NCBI GenBank assembly: GCA_007116575.1
Contig: SKIF01000014.1
Coordinates: forward strand, 1 to 64,000
Direction of reading: 5' to 3'
Origin: Paracoccaceae bacterium
Lineage (GTDB): Bacteria > Pseudomonadota > Alphaproteobacteria > Rhodobacterales > Rhodobacteraceae
DNA: 64,000 nucleotides
In this document: positions 30,491 to 40,715 of the stretch, piece after piece
Layout: each line of letters opens with the position of its first letter
Position numbering within the stretch: position 1 is the first letter of the stretch
Notes under the pieces: generated by a model
Told to the model about the DNA's origin: nothing
What the model saw: the letters and a program-made list of their open reading frames with translations, nothing else
Database searches by the model: none
Position numbers and translations under genes: made by a program

Positions 30491-31618
30491 TCAGGCCAGC
30501 AACTCCTCGCGGCTCAGCCGAAAATCCGAGGCGATCCAGCGCTCTTCCAGCGCCTTCAGCGCGGCCCCAAGTGCAGGCCCATTCAAATGCGGCAGATCCC
30601 GCGCGCGCAGTGGAAACTGCGCGTCGGCCCCGCGCCGGACCGCCGCGTCCCAACCCTCGGGCAAGGCGGCTTCCAGCAATGCCGCGCGGGCGAGGATGAC
30701 ATTACGGGCAAGCTCTGCCCCCAGCCGATAGCCAAGCTCTGACGGTGTCGCGACCGCGCCCAGCGCTGCCCGCCCCTTGGCCAACGCATCTGCCTCGCGT
30801 CGCGTCAGCCGTAGCCGTGCCGGATCGCCACCCAGCGCCAGCAAGCGCCGCGAGGACTCGGGCGCGACCCTGTCTTCCAGATGCACCAGACGCGCCAATG
30901 CCGCGGCATCCGCCCCCGGCAGGACGCGCGCCAGCACCCCGGTCTGCGCCATCGCCGCGACCGCAGGCGCCGGGTCGGGAGCGGCCAGCAAGCGGCGCAT
31001 CTCGGCCCCGATCCGCTCGGCCGAAAGCGTATCAAGCCCATGCGCACCCTCGGCACAGGCCGCGAGCGCCTCGGCATCGACGCCGCCGAACGGGTCGCCA
31101 TATTGCGCGTGAAAGCGGAAGAACCGCAGGATGCGCAGGTAATCCTCGGCAATCCGCGCCCGCGCATCGCCGACGAAGCGCACCCGCCGCGCCGCCACAT
31201 CGGCCTGCCCGCCCAGCGGGTCGATCACTGCGCCATCGAGGTCAGCGTAAAGCGCATTGATAGTGAAATCGCGCCGCGCGGCGTCATCGGCGATATTTTC
31301 GGAAAAGGCGATGGTGGCGTGGCGGCCATGCGTCTCGACATCTCGGCGGAACGTCGTGACCTCATATCCCTGCCCGTCATGCACCAGCGTCACGGTGCCA
31401 TGCGGCAGCCCCGTGGGCACGGCGCGCAGCCCTCCGGCCTCGGCCAGCGCCATGACCTGCTCTGGGCGGGCATTGGTCGAGATGTCGACATCCGTCACCG
31501 GCACGCCCATCAGCGTATTGCGCACACAGCCACCGACGACCAGCGCCTGATACCCGCCGTCGCCCAGCAAGCGCAGAACCGGCTGCGCCTGCACCAGCCA
31601 TGCGCCCGCGACCTTCAT
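30491..31618 (-). CDS. CCA tRNA nucleotidyltransferase / polyA polymerase family
   Basis: YQALVVGGCVRNTLMGVPVTDVDISTNARPEQVM; RRDFTINALYADLDGAVIDPLGG. Confidence 0.92.
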   Translation of the reverse strand: MKVAGAWLVQAQPVLRLLGDGGYQALVVGGCVRNTLMGVPVTDVDISTNARPEQVMALAEAGGLRAVPTGLPHGTVTLVHDGQGYEVTTFRRDVETHGRHATIAFSENIADDAARRDFTINALYADLDGAVIDPLGGQADVAARRVRFVGDARARIAEDYLRILRFFRFHAQYGDPFGGVDAEALAACAEGAHGLDTLSAERIGAEMRRLLAAPDPAPAVAAMAQTGVLARVLPGADAAALARLVHLEDRVAPESSRRLLALGGDPARLRLTRREADALAKGRAALGAVATPSELGYRLGAELARNVILARAALLEAALPEGWDAAVRRGADAQFPLRARDLPHLNGPALGAALKALEERWIASDFRLSREELLA

Positions 31619-32214
31619 CCGCGCACCCGCTCGGCCAGCCCGCGCAGGATGCGCGCAGTCGCCCCCCAGACATAATAGGGCCCCCATGGCACAATGTAGT
31701 AATTCCGCCAGGTGCCGCGCCACATGCGCCGCTCGACACGAAACTGCGCCGGGTCGGTGAGATGCGCCAATGGCACGGCAAACACCTCCGCCACCTCGCC
31801 GGGTTCGGGAACATAGGCCACAGGGGTCGTGATCGCGCCCAGCACGGGCGTCACCTGATAGCCCGTGACCGTTTCATGCGCAGGCAGCGTGCCCATCACA
31901 TCGACCGCAGGCTCCGGTAGTCCGATCTCCTCGCGCGCCTCGCGCAGGGCGGTCGCCACCAGATCGCGGTCGCCGGCATCCTGCCGGCCGCCCGGGAACG
32001 CGATCTGGCCGGGATGATGACGCAGATGCGAGGCGCGCTTGGTCAGCACCACCTCTGCCCCGCACGCGCCCTCCTGCACGCCCACGAGCACCGCTGCAGG
32101 GCGCAGTTTGCGCCCCTCGGGCAGCACCACATCCGGATTGAGATCGAAATCGCTGGAGACAGGCCCCGACGCTGCCAGCGCCGCCCGAAGCGTCGCGGCA
32201 AGATCAGGTGCCAT
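31615..32214 (-). CDS. CoA pyrophosphatase-like NUDIX hydrolase
   Basis: LRHHPGQIAFPGGRQDAGDRDLVATALREAREEIGLP Nudix box with UPF0035-like upstream motif. Confidence 0.88.
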   Translation of the reverse strand: MAPDLAATLRAALAASGPVSSDFDLNPDVVLPEGRKLRPAAVLVGVQEGACGAEVVLTKRASHLRHHPGQIAFPGGRQDAGDRDLVATALREAREEIGLPEPAVDVMGTLPAHETVTGYQVTPVLGAITTPVAYVPEPGEVAEVFAVPLAHLTDPAQFRVERRMWRGTWRNYYIVPWGPYYVWGATARILRGLAERVRG

Positions 32215-33151
32215 CGTCGGGCGCCTCGAAGCCCAGCGTCGCCGGATCAAGCACATAATGCGCCCCGCAGAACTGGCAATCTGCCGTCACTGTGCCCTCG
32301 GGCGTGGTCATCGTGGCGATGTCCTTGGCGGAGTAGATCGACAGGCTCTGACGCACCTTGTCCTCAGAGCAGGAGCAGCCGAAATGCACCGCCTGCGGAT
32401 CAAAGACGCGCGGGGCTTCCTCGTGGAACAGCCGCAACAGCAATTCTGGCGGCTGCACATTGGGGCCGACCAGTTCCAGTTCTTCAACTGTGTCGAGCAG
32501 CAGATTGGCGCGCGTCCAGTCCTCCTGAATGCTATCGCGCTCGCGCGGGCTGGACCCGGCCGCCTGCGGCATGTGCTGCACCATCACACCGCCCGCGCGC
32601 CATTTCTCGGCCTCGCCCCGCAGCGAGGACCGCCCCAGCGACAATGCGAAGCGCGTCGGCAATTGCTCGGATTGTTCGAAATATGCCTCGGCGCAGTCGG
32701 ACAGGCGCGCGCCCGCAATCGGCGTGATCCCCTGATAGGGGGCCATGTCCGCGCCCTGATCGATCAGGATGGCGAAATAGCCCTTGCCGATCTGCGGGAA
32801 GCCCGGTGCGCGGGTGTCCAGCCGGTCGGCGTCGAAACTGGCATAGGCACGGATGCGCGCGGGTGCGCCTTCGGAGACCGGCGCGTAGTAATCGGTCGCG
32901 ATCAGCCGCAGCGGGCCATCACCGCGTATCTGCAGCGACAGTTTCCAGCGCAGCTTGATCGTCTGCCCGATCAACGCAGTCAGCAATGCGGCCTCGGCGA
33001 CCATCGCCTCGACCGGGGCGGGGTAGCGATGGCCCGCGAGCAGCCGCTCAAGCGCGGTGTCGAGGCGCGCCACCCGTCCACGAATGTCGCTGCGGTCAAG
33101 CTGAAAGGGCAGGATCGTATCATCCCAGGCGATTTGCGCGCCAAAACTCAT
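32204..33151 (-). CDS. hslO: Hsp33 family redox-regulated chaperone
   Basis: Hsp33 fold plus CSCSEDKVRQ...CQFCGAHY zinc-binding CXC/CXXC. Confidence 0.92.
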   Translation of the reverse strand: MSFGAQIAWDDTILPFQLDRSDIRGRVARLDTALERLLAGHRYPAPVEAMVAEAALLTALIGQTIKLRWKLSLQIRGDGPLRLIATDYYAPVSEGAPARIRAYASFDADRLDTRAPGFPQIGKGYFAILIDQGADMAPYQGITPIAGARLSDCAEAYFEQSEQLPTRFALSLGRSSLRGEAEKWRAGGVMVQHMPQAAGSSPRERDSIQEDWTRANLLLDTVEELELVGPNVQPPELLLRLFHEEAPRVFDPQAVHFGCSCSEDKVRQSLSIYSAKDIATMTTPEGTVTADCQFCGAHYVLDPATLGFEAPDDGT

Positions 33152-33694
33152 GCGGTCATCCTTGCTGTCAGGGCACACCGGCGGCCCTGCGTCCCGCCCC
33201 TCATATAGGAAGGATCGCCACAGCGCCAAGCCGCATCGCACTGCCAGCCATGATCTGCCCTTTCAAGTGCTCCGTCTGGAGTCGCCCACAGCCAGCCTCG
33301 CCGCTGTCCGGGTAACGGCGGGCAGGCAACAGCCAGCGTTGCCCCGCTTGCCGCGGGATACTGGTGGATGCGTTCCACCCCGATACCAACCCGCACGCAG
33401 CTCGGCGCACGCCCGTCAGCACCGTCCTGTTGTCACTGTTCCGCCCCGCAGGCACGATCCCGGCCCGATTGTCGCGCCTGCGTCGCAGGTGCATCGCGGC
33501 TTATATTGAAGCTCCGAAGTGCCCTTTCCACCGGTCGCCCTCTCGCAGCGCCAGGTCCTGCCTTGGCCTGCCGGGACGAATGCCCGGAGGCGACGACTGG
33601 CTGCGCCGATGCGATACCGACGTGACGCAAACATCTACTCCAACCGACATCGGCGGATCCCGCGGCACGCAAGCCGCTGGTGGTCCACGCGTTC

Positions 33695-33722
33695 TGCCTG
33701 ATGCGCCCTGTCGCATCAGGCA
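33695..33722. other. Perfect 11-bp hairpin in ORF-poor gap
   Basis: TGCCTGATGCG-CCCTGT-CGCATCAGGCA. Confidence 0.7.
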
Positions 33723-33810
33723 CGCTGTCCAAGCCACGTCGGACCGCGCAAGCAACCGGCGCAGCGCAGTTTTGTGCAAACGCCCTGTTGTGACCGGGCA
33801 TCGCGGCAAC

Positions 33811-33837
33811 GCGTTCCCGACTGTCAGTCAGGAACGC
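33811..33837. other. Hairpin downstream of the response regulator/phosphatase gene
   Basis: GCGTTCC-C-GACT-GTC-AGTC-A-GGAACGC; 11 pairs around one internal mismatch; no T-run. Confidence 0.55.
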
Positions 33838-33857
33838 CGCCACTTTTGTCCTGCCGC

Positions 33858-35573
33858 TCAGTCAACGGCTGGCCCACTCGTGGGAACCCTTTGATCAACC
33901 GTCACGAGTGGCGACGGATGGCGGAACTCGAACAACGCGCCCGAGACATCATCGCCGAATTCTTCCTTCCCGGCCCATGTGGTCAGCTCCCATTTCAGGG
34001 CGTCCAGAAGATCCGCCCCCTGCGACGTGGCGAGTCTGCGCAGCGTGGCCTCCAGCCCGGCCTCGCCAAACTCCTCGCCATCTCGGTTGGTGCATTCGGT
34101 AATCCCGTCGGTGTAGAGAAACAACCGGTCGCCGGGTTGGAGGGTCGCATTAACCGTCGTGTAACTTGCGGCGGGAACAAGGCCGATCGGCAGCCCGCCT
34201 TCGCCCAGGAGTTCGACCTGCCCGTTGCGGCGCTGGATCAGCGGGTGCGGATGGCCCGCCTGCACCAGCCGGACCCGCCCCGTCTGCAGGTCGATATCGG
34301 CATAGCCAATGGTCAGGTAGGAATCGGTATCGATCTCTTCGAGCATCAGGTCATTCATGCGCAACGCCACTTCATGCGGTGCGCAGGGCTGCATCTGGCC
34401 CGTAACCGGATCGCGCGACAACGCGATGTTCTGATTGTGCTCGCCTCCCGCAAACAGCCCGACGATCCGTGCCCCCAGCATCGCCGCAGCCACGCCATGG
34501 CCCGAGACATCGATCGAATAGATGCCGATGCGGGTGGGCGAGATGGTGAAGGTGCCGACCATGTCGCCACCGACATGGCCCGAGGATTGCAGGAGCAGCG
34601 ACAGATGCGCACCCTCGAAAGCGTGCTCGCGCTTGCGCAGCAGCGATTGCTGCAGGCGCCGGGCCTCCATCAGATCGCGGTCAAGCGCGTCATAGAGCCC
34701 CTGCAACTCGGCCAGCGCCGCGCGCAACTGTTCGTTCTGCCCCAGCGCGCGGGCCTCGGCGCGGCGCGCGCTCTCGCGGGCGCGGTGTAACTCGGTCACA
34801 TCCACCCGCAGCCCGACACGACCGCCATCGGCGGTCCTGCGCTCGACGATCTGCAGCACCCGGCCGTCGGGAAGGACCTGGCGCACGGGTTTGCCATTGT
34901 CATGCGCGACCAGCCGTTCGCGTAACCATGCCTCCTCGCGGCCGATGGCTTCGGGGAACTGCCCGCGGGCCAGCCCGATACGCAGTAGATCAGAGAAATG
35001 CGCGCCTTCGACCATGGCGTCAGCAGTGCGTGCATATATTTCGCGGTAGCGGTTATTGGCCAGCACCAGACGGTCCTCGGCATCGAAGAAGACAAACCCG
35101 TCTTCCAGCGCCTCGACCGCGGCCACAAGATGCCCGCGCGCGGTCCGGACCTCGCGTTCCTTGGCCAGCAGACGCTCACCCGCGTTGATGCGCGCGCGCA
35201 ATTCATGCGAGGAGACCGGCTTGGAGAGGAAGTCATCCGCCCCGACATCCAGCCCCTCGGCCACGGCGGATTTGTCATTCTTCGAAGTCAGCAGAATGAA
35301 ATAGCTGTAATCTTCACGCGCGAGAGAACGGAACGCCCGGCAGAACTCGACCCCGTTCATTTCCGGCATTACCCAATCCGACAGGATCAGATCGAAATGT
35401 ACCTGCCTGCAGATCTCGAGCGCCTGCAGGCCCGAATCGGCCTCGGTGGTGTGATACCCCCAAGCGCGCAGATGCCGCGCGAAGACCATCCGCTGGCTGC
35501 GGCTGTCATCCACGATCAAGGCACGCCGTGTCGTCCCCTGCGCTATGGCCATCTGAGTGTCTTGATGCTGCAC
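33858..35573 (-). CDS. Response regulator with PAS and C-terminal PP2C/SpoIIE-type phosphatase
   Basis: RRALIVDDSRSQRMVF, LILSDWVMPEMNG receiver; PAS segment; GHVGGDMVGTF...YSIDVSGHGVAAAML phosphatase motifs; GTG start. Confidence 0.9.
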   Translation of the reverse strand: MQHQDTQMAIAQGTTRRALIVDDSRSQRMVFARHLRAWGYHTTEADSGLQALEICRQVHFDLILSDWVMPEMNGVEFCRAFRSLAREDYSYFILLTSKNDKSAVAEGLDVGADDFLSKPVSSHELRARINAGERLLAKEREVRTARGHLVAAVEALEDGFVFFDAEDRLVLANNRYREIYARTADAMVEGAHFSDLLRIGLARGQFPEAIGREEAWLRERLVAHDNGKPVRQVLPDGRVLQIVERRTADGGRVGLRVDVTELHRARESARRAEARALGQNEQLRAALAELQGLYDALDRDLMEARRLQQSLLRKREHAFEGAHLSLLLQSSGHVGGDMVGTFTISPTRIGIYSIDVSGHGVAAAMLGARIVGLFAGGEHNQNIALSRDPVTGQMQPCAPHEVALRMNDLMLEEIDTDSYLTIGYADIDLQTGRVRLVQAGHPHPLIQRRNGQVELLGEGGLPIGLVPAASYTTVNATLQPGDRLFLYTDGITECTNRDGEEFGEAGLEATLRRLATSQGADLLDALKWELTTWAGKEEFGDDVSGALFEFRHPSPLVTVDQRVPTSGPAVD

Positions 35574-35738
35574 ACGCCCGCTACCCGTAAACCGAATTTT
35601 CTGAAATCCCGCCCTTCACCATGGCACAGCCGGATTAACCGCAGATGAAAACCGAAAATTGTATTCATTTTCAGCAATGTGATAAGCATTGGTTAATCTA
35701 CCCAGTATATGGTGTCTGCGAGGTGCGCAGGAGTCAGC

Positions 35739-36080
35739 ATGATCAACTGGGAACGGGTCGCGGAGTTGCGCGAGGATTTCGGCGAAGACGGGTTCGAAGA
35801 CGTGATCGAGGTCTTCCTCGACGAGGTTGAGACCGGGTTGCGGCGACTCGCTGCGGCCGGGTCGCCTGAAGAGCTGCGCGCGGAATTTCACTTCCTGAAA
35901 GGCGCCGCCATGAACATGGGGCTTGATGAGATCGCACAGCTTTGCACGAAGGGTGAGACCCTGTCCGAAAGCGGACAGGATGCCTCAAAAGAACGCAGCC
36001 AAATTCTGGTGCAGCTGCCGCAGGATTGCGCGGAATTCAGCCGTGACTGGCGCACGCGGCTTGGGATTGGCTCGCCATGA
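35739..36080 (+). CDS. Hpt domain (histidine phosphotransfer) protein
   Basis: AEFHFLKGAAMNMGLDEIAQLCTKGE Hpt motif, 113 aa. Confidence 0.85.
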   Translation: MINWERVAELREDFGEDGFEDVIEVFLDEVETGLRRLAAAGSPEELRAEFHFLKGAAMNMGLDEIAQLCTKGETLSESGQDASKERSQILVQLPQDCAEFSRDWRTRLGIGSP

Positions 36081-36091
36081 GCGTGTGATCC

Positions 36092-37339
36092 TCAGATGAC
36101 GAAGCCCGCAATCACCTCATCCTCTGTGATATCGGTGAAAGTGAACCCGCGCGCAGTTAGCCGCGCAAACAGACCTTCAAAACTGGCAGGGTCGCGGGTC
36201 TCGATCCCGATCAGCACAGTACCGAAATTGCGCGCCGTCTTCTTGAGGTACTCGAAGCGGGCGATGTCATCCTCGGGCCCCAGCAATTCGAGGAAATCGC
36301 GCAGCGCGCCAGGCCGCTGCGGAAGACGCAGCATCAGGTATTTCTTGGTGCCCTGATACCGCATCGCCCGTTCCTTCACCTCGGGCAGGCGCTCGAAATC
36401 GAAATTCCCGCCCGAAGTGACGCAGACAACAGTCTTGCCGCGGATCACATCCGCCAGTTCGGGCAGCACATCCACCGACAGCGCCCCGGCCGGTTCCAGC
36501 ACGATCCCCTCGACATTCAGCATCTCGAGGATCGTCACGCAAATCCGGTTCTCGGGCGCGACAAGAACATGCGCGGGCGTGATGCGGCGCAACTGCGAGA
36601 AGGTGCGCGCGCCGATTCGCGCGACCGAGGCACCATCGACGAAACTGTCCAGCTTCGGCAGCGTGACCGGTTCGCCTGCGGCCAGCGCCGCGCACAGGCT
36701 TGTGCCCCCTGCAGGCTCGACATAGCGCAGCGCAGTCGCGACCCCGGCCTCGGTCAGATACCGTGTGATCCCGGCACCAAGCCCCCCGCCGCCCACTGGC
36801 AGCACCACCATGTCGGGTGCGCGTTCAAGTTGCGCCAGCATTTCCACCGCAACGCTGGCCTGCCCCTCGATCACATCATCATCATCGAAGGGCGAGAGGA
36901 AATGCGCCCCAGCCTCGGCACAGAAGGCCTGCGCGGCGGCCAGCGACTGATCGAAAATATCCCCCACCAGCCGAATCTCGACCTGCCCGCCGCCGAAACT
37001 GCGCGTTTTCATAATCTTCTGCTGCGGCGTCGTCACCGGCATGAAAATCGTCCCCTGCACTCCGAAATGGCGGCAGGCAAAGGCCACACCCTGGGCATGG
37101 TTGCCCGCACTGGCGCAAACGAAATGGCGCTGATCGGGCGCGACCTCCAGCCGCTTGCGCATGGCCGTGAAGGCACCTCGAATCTTGTAGCTGCGCACCG
37201 GGCTCAGATCCTCGCGCTTGAGCCAGATATCTGCACCGAACCGTTCGGACAGGTGGTCATTGCGGATCAGGGGGGTGGGCGGAAACACTGCGCGCATGGC
37301 CACACAGGCGGCCTGCGCGGTGCGGGTAAACTCATGCAT
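36092..37339 (-). CDS. ilvA: Threonine ammonia-lyase
   Basis: LKREDLSPVRSYKIRGAFTAM PLP-lysine motif; SAGNHAQGVAFACR; C-terminal ACT-like domain. Confidence 0.93.
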   Translation of the reverse strand: MHEFTRTAQAACVAMRAVFPPTPLIRNDHLSERFGADIWLKREDLSPVRSYKIRGAFTAMRKRLEVAPDQRHFVCASAGNHAQGVAFACRHFGVQGTIFMPVTTPQQKIMKTRSFGGGQVEIRLVGDIFDQSLAAAQAFCAEAGAHFLSPFDDDDVIEGQASVAVEMLAQLERAPDMVVLPVGGGGLGAGITRYLTEAGVATALRYVEPAGGTSLCAALAAGEPVTLPKLDSFVDGASVARIGARTFSQLRRITPAHVLVAPENRICVTILEMLNVEGIVLEPAGALSVDVLPELADVIRGKTVVCVTSGGNFDFERLPEVKERAMRYQGTKKYLMLRLPQRPGALRDFLELLGPEDDIARFEYLKKTARNFGTVLIGIETRDPASFEGLFARLTARGFTFTDITEDEVIAGFVI

Positions 37340-37760
37340 CCGCAACCTGCCCGGCTTCGAGCTTCGCGCGCACAGCATCCGGCATCGCGGTGGCACTGCG
37401 CGCCTCGGGGTCGAAGAACACCTCGACCAGATCGCAGGTCGCGTGCAGATCGCCCGTATCGGCATTCAGCATCCGCAGATGAAAACTGCACGACTTCGTC
37501 CCGATACGCTCCACAGCACCGTCGATCACGATCAGATCGCCAGCGGTCAGCTCGCGCAGGAATCGTGTCTTTGCCTCCGCCGTGACCGTATGCACCCCGT
37601 GGCGGGCCTGCATCTCGCGAAAGCCCAGTCCCAGCCGGGTCCAGAGGTGATAGGCCGCATCATCGAAAAACGGCGCATAATGGCGCACATTCATATGCCC
37701 GAAATGGTCATGGTGCCACGGATGCACCACGCCCCGCAAAAGCTCCATCCGTTCGCTCAT
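37332..37760 (-). CDS. Acyl-CoA thioesterase (hotdog fold)
   Basis: VVHPWHHDHFGHMNVRHYAPFFDDAAYHLWTRLG. Confidence 0.82.
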   Translation of the reverse strand: MSERMELLRGVVHPWHHDHFGHMNVRHYAPFFDDAAYHLWTRLGLGFREMQARHGVHTVTAEAKTRFLRELTAGDLIVIDGAVERIGTKSCSFHLRMLNADTGDLHATCDLVEVFFDPEARSATAMPDAVRAKLEAGQVADA

Positions 37761-37879
37761 CTGCGACTCCCTCTGCCTTGCCTGTATTTCTGCACGGGGC
37801 TGCCAGCGGCGCAACCCTTGCAGGCGCGCGCGGATGCCAATAGACGAGAAGAAAACCACGCATCCGTATCGGAGAGAGC

Positions 37880-39118
37880 ATGTCCTCGAAGAAACTCAAT
37901 CCCCGCAAGGTCGTGCTGGCCTATTCCGGCGGGCTCGACACCTCGATCATCCTCAAATGGCTGAAGACCGAATATGACTGCGAGGTCGTGACCTTCACTG
38001 CCGATCTGGGTCAGGGCGAGGAGCTTGAGCCCGCGCGCGAGAAGGCCATCATGCTCGGCATCAAGCCCGAGAATATCTATATCGAGGATCTGCGCGAGGA
38101 ATTCGTGCGCGATTTCGTCTTTCCGATGTTCCGCGCCAATGCCGTCTATGAGGGGCTCTATCTGCTTGGCACCTCCATCGCGCGCCCGCTGATCTCCAAG
38201 CGGCTGGTCGAGATCGCACAAGAGACCGGGGCCGATGCAGTGGCCCATGGCGCGACCGGCAAGGGCAATGATCAGGTCCGCTTCGAGCTTTCCGCCTATG
38301 CGCTCAACCCCGAGATCAAGGTCATCGCGCCATGGCGCGAATGGGATCTCACCTCGCGCACGCGCCTTCTGGAATTCGCCGAGGCGCACCAGATCCCGAT
38401 CGCCAAGGACAAGCGCGGCGAGGCCCCGTTCTCGGTCGATGCGAACCTGCTGCACACCTCTTCGGAGGGCAAGGTGCTCGAAGACCCGGCCGAGGAAGCC
38501 CCCGATTACGTCTATCAGCGCAGCGTTCACCCCGAGGACGCGCCTGATACCCCCGAGGTGATCGAAATCAGCTTCGAGAAGGGCGATGCCGTCGCCATCA
38601 ATGGCGAGGCCCTTTCCCCCGCCACGATCCTTACACGCCTCAACGAGTATGGCCGCATACACGGAATCGGGCGGCTCGATTTTGTGGAGAACCGCTTCGT
38701 CGGCATGAAGTCGCGCGGCATCTACGAGACGCCCGGCGGCACGATCCTGCTGGAAGCCCATCGCGGCATCGAGCAGATCACGCTTGATTCCGGCGCGGGC
38801 CACCTGAAAGACAGCCTGATGCCGCGCTACGCCGAACTCATCTATAACGGTTTCTGGTTCTCGCCCGAACGCGAGATGCTGCAGGCCGCCATCGACAAGA
38901 GCCAGGAACATGTCACCGGCACGGTGCGGCTCAAGCTTTACAAGGGGCATGTGCGCACCATCGGGCGGTGGTCGGATCATTCGCTCTATTCCGAGGCCCA
39001 TGTGACCTTCGAAGAAGATGCCGGGGCCTATGACCAGACCGACGCTGCCGGCTTCATCCAGCTCAATGCGCTGCGCCTGAAACTGCTGGCCGCACGAAAT
39101 CGTCGGTTGAAATCCTGA
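37880..39118 (+). CDS. argG: Argininosuccinate synthase
   Basis: [39 protein letters not shown]. Confidence 0.96.
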   Translation: MSSKKLNPRKVVLAYSGGLDTSIILKWLKTEYDCEVVTFTADLGQGEELEPAREKAIMLGIKPENIYIEDLREEFVRDFVFPMFRANAVYEGLYLLGTSIARPLISKRLVEIAQETGADAVAHGATGKGNDQVRFELSAYALNPEIKVIAPWREWDLTSRTRLLEFAEAHQIPIAKDKRGEAPFSVDANLLHTSSEGKVLEDPAEEAPDYVYQRSVHPEDAPDTPEVIEISFEKGDAVAINGEALSPATILTRLNEYGRIHGIGRLDFVENRFVGMKSRGIYETPGGTILLEAHRGIEQITLDSGAGHLKDSLMPRYAELIYNGFWFSPEREMLQAAIDKSQEHVTGTVRLKLYKGHVRTIGRWSDHSLYSEAHVTFEEDAGAYDQTDAAGFIQLNALRLKLLAARNRRLKS

Positions 39119-39127
39119 CGCACAGGG

Positions 39128-39151
39128 TTTCATCTCGCCCCGAATACTCCC
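39128..39151 (-). repeat. Copy 3 of intergenic motif
   Basis: Minus strand GGGAGTATTCGGGGCGAGATGAAA. Confidence 0.45.
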
Positions 39152-39176
39152 GCCAGAGGCGCAGGCCGCCTCTGGC
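39152..39176. terminator. Terminator-like hairpin between argG and gpmI
   Basis: GCCAGAGGCG-CAGGC-CGCCTCTGGC, 10-bp perfect stem, no T-run. Confidence 0.5.
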
Positions 39177-39200
39177 ACCGCGCCCAAGGAGGGGCCCGCC

Positions 39201-40715
39201 ATGACCCGACCCGTCGTCCTGTGCATCCTCGATGGTTGGGGGCTGAACCCCGCCAGCGAGGGCAACGCTGTCGCGCAGGCCCACACGCCCCATTTCGACC
39301 GGGTGATGCACGATTGCCCCAGCGCCACGCTCGTCACCCATGGCCCCGATGCCGGTCTGCCCACTGGCCAGATGGGCAATTCCGAGGTGGGGCATACCAA
39401 TATCGGCGCCGGCCGCGTGGTGGCGATGGATCTGGGCCAGATCGACCTTGCCATCGAGAGTGGCGACTTCGATACGCGGCCTGCGCTTACGGATTTCATT
39501 TCAGCATTGCAGCAGACAGGTGGTGATGCGCATCTCTTCGCTGTCGTGTCGGATGGCGGGGTGCACGGACATATCGACCATCTGCGCCATGCGACCGGGG
39601 TGTTCACCAAAGCAGGTATCGAGGTCTTCATCCATGCGATCACCGACGGGCGCGATGTCGCCCCGAAATGCGCGGACCGGTTCCTGCACGATCTGGAGGC
39701 GGGATTGCCCGAGGGCGCGCGCATCGCCACTGTGATCGGGCGCTACTGGGCGATGGACCGGGACAACCGCTGGGACCGGGTGGAACGCGCCTACCGCGCC
39801 ATCATCGAGGGCCGCGGCGAAGAGGCGAACTGCGCCCCGACCGCCGTCGAGCAGGCTTACGCGCGCAGCGAGAGTGACGAGTTCATCGCCCCCACGATCA
39901 TCGAGGGGTATGCGGGCGCGCGCCCCGGCGACGGGTTCTTCTGCCTCAATTTCCGGGCCGACCGCGCGCGCGAGATTCTCGCAGCCATCGGTGCGGCCAG
40001 TTTCTCGGGCTTCGAGCGGGCCACGCCGCCCGCCTGGGCGGCACTTCTGGGCATGGTCGAATATTCCGAGGCGCATAATGCCTTCATGTCCACGGTCTTT
40101 CCCAAGCGCGAGCTCGTCAATACGCTGGGGGCCTGGGTCGCCGCCCACGGATTGCGCCAGTTCCGCCTTGCCGAGACCGAAAAATATCCGCATGTGACGT
40201 TTTTCCTCAATGGCGGCAAGGAAGAGGCCGAGACGGGCGAGGACCGCCACATGCCGCCCAGCCCCAAGGTCGCCACCTATGACCTGCAGCCCGAGATGGC
40301 CGCACCAGAGGTCAGCGCCGCGCTGGTGCAGGCGATCGGGCAGGGCTATGATCTGATCGTGGTCAATTTCGCCAATCCCGACATGGTCGGCCATACTGGC
40401 AGCCTTGAAGCGGCCAAGGCCGCTTGCGAAGCCGTGGACAAGGGGTTGGGTGCGGCGCTCGACGCGCTCGAAGCGGCAGGCGGGGCGATGCTGCTGACCG
40501 CCGATCACGGCAATTGCGAGACCATGATCGACCCGGAAACCGGCGGGCCACACACAGCGCACACACTCAACCCGGTGCCGGTGGTGCTGATCGGCGGGCC
40601 CGAGGGGGCGCGGCTGCGCGACGGACGGCTGGCCGATATCGCGCCCACGGTGCTGGCGCTGATGGGGCTGCCGCAGCCACCCGAAATGACCGGCGAAAGC
40701 CTGATCGCGCCATGA
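39201..40715 (+). CDS. gpmI: 2,3-bisphosphoglycerate-independent phosphoglycerate mutase
   Basis: RPVVLCILDGWGLNPASEGNAVAQA; MGNSEVGHTNIGAGR; TADHGNCE. Confidence 0.95.
   Translation: MTRPVVLCILDGWGLNPASEGNAVAQAHTPHFDRVMHDCPSATLVTHGPDAGLPTGQMGNSEVGHTNIGAGRVVAMDLGQIDLAIESGDFDTRPALTDFISALQQTGGDAHLFAVVSDGGVHGHIDHLRHATGVFTKAGIEVFIHAITDGRDVAPKCADRFLHDLEAGLPEGARIATVIGRYWAMDRDNRWDRVERAYRAIIEGRGEEANCAPTAVEQAYARSESDEFIAPTIIEGYAGARPGDGFFCLNFRADRAREILAAIGAASFSGFERATPPAWAALLGMVEYSEAHNAFMSTVFPKRELVNTLGAWVAAHGLRQFRLAETEKYPHVTFFLNGGKEEAETGEDRHMPPSPKVATYDLQPEMAAPEVSAALVQAIGQGYDLIVVNFANPDMVGHTGSLEAAKAACEAVDKGLGAALDALEAAGGAMLLTADHGNCETMIDPETGGPHTAHTLNPVPVVLIGGPEGARLRDGRLADIAPTVLALMGLPQPPEMTGESLIAP

Noticed and set aside
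33364-33894. 176-aa plus-strand ORF in the hslO/response-regulator gap
   Set aside because: No recognisable domain, Arg/Pro/Ser-rich, runs into the antisense of the phosphatase gene; not supported as a CDS
37757-39730. 657-aa minus-strand ORF
   Set aside because: Antisense to argG and gpmI; no domain signature
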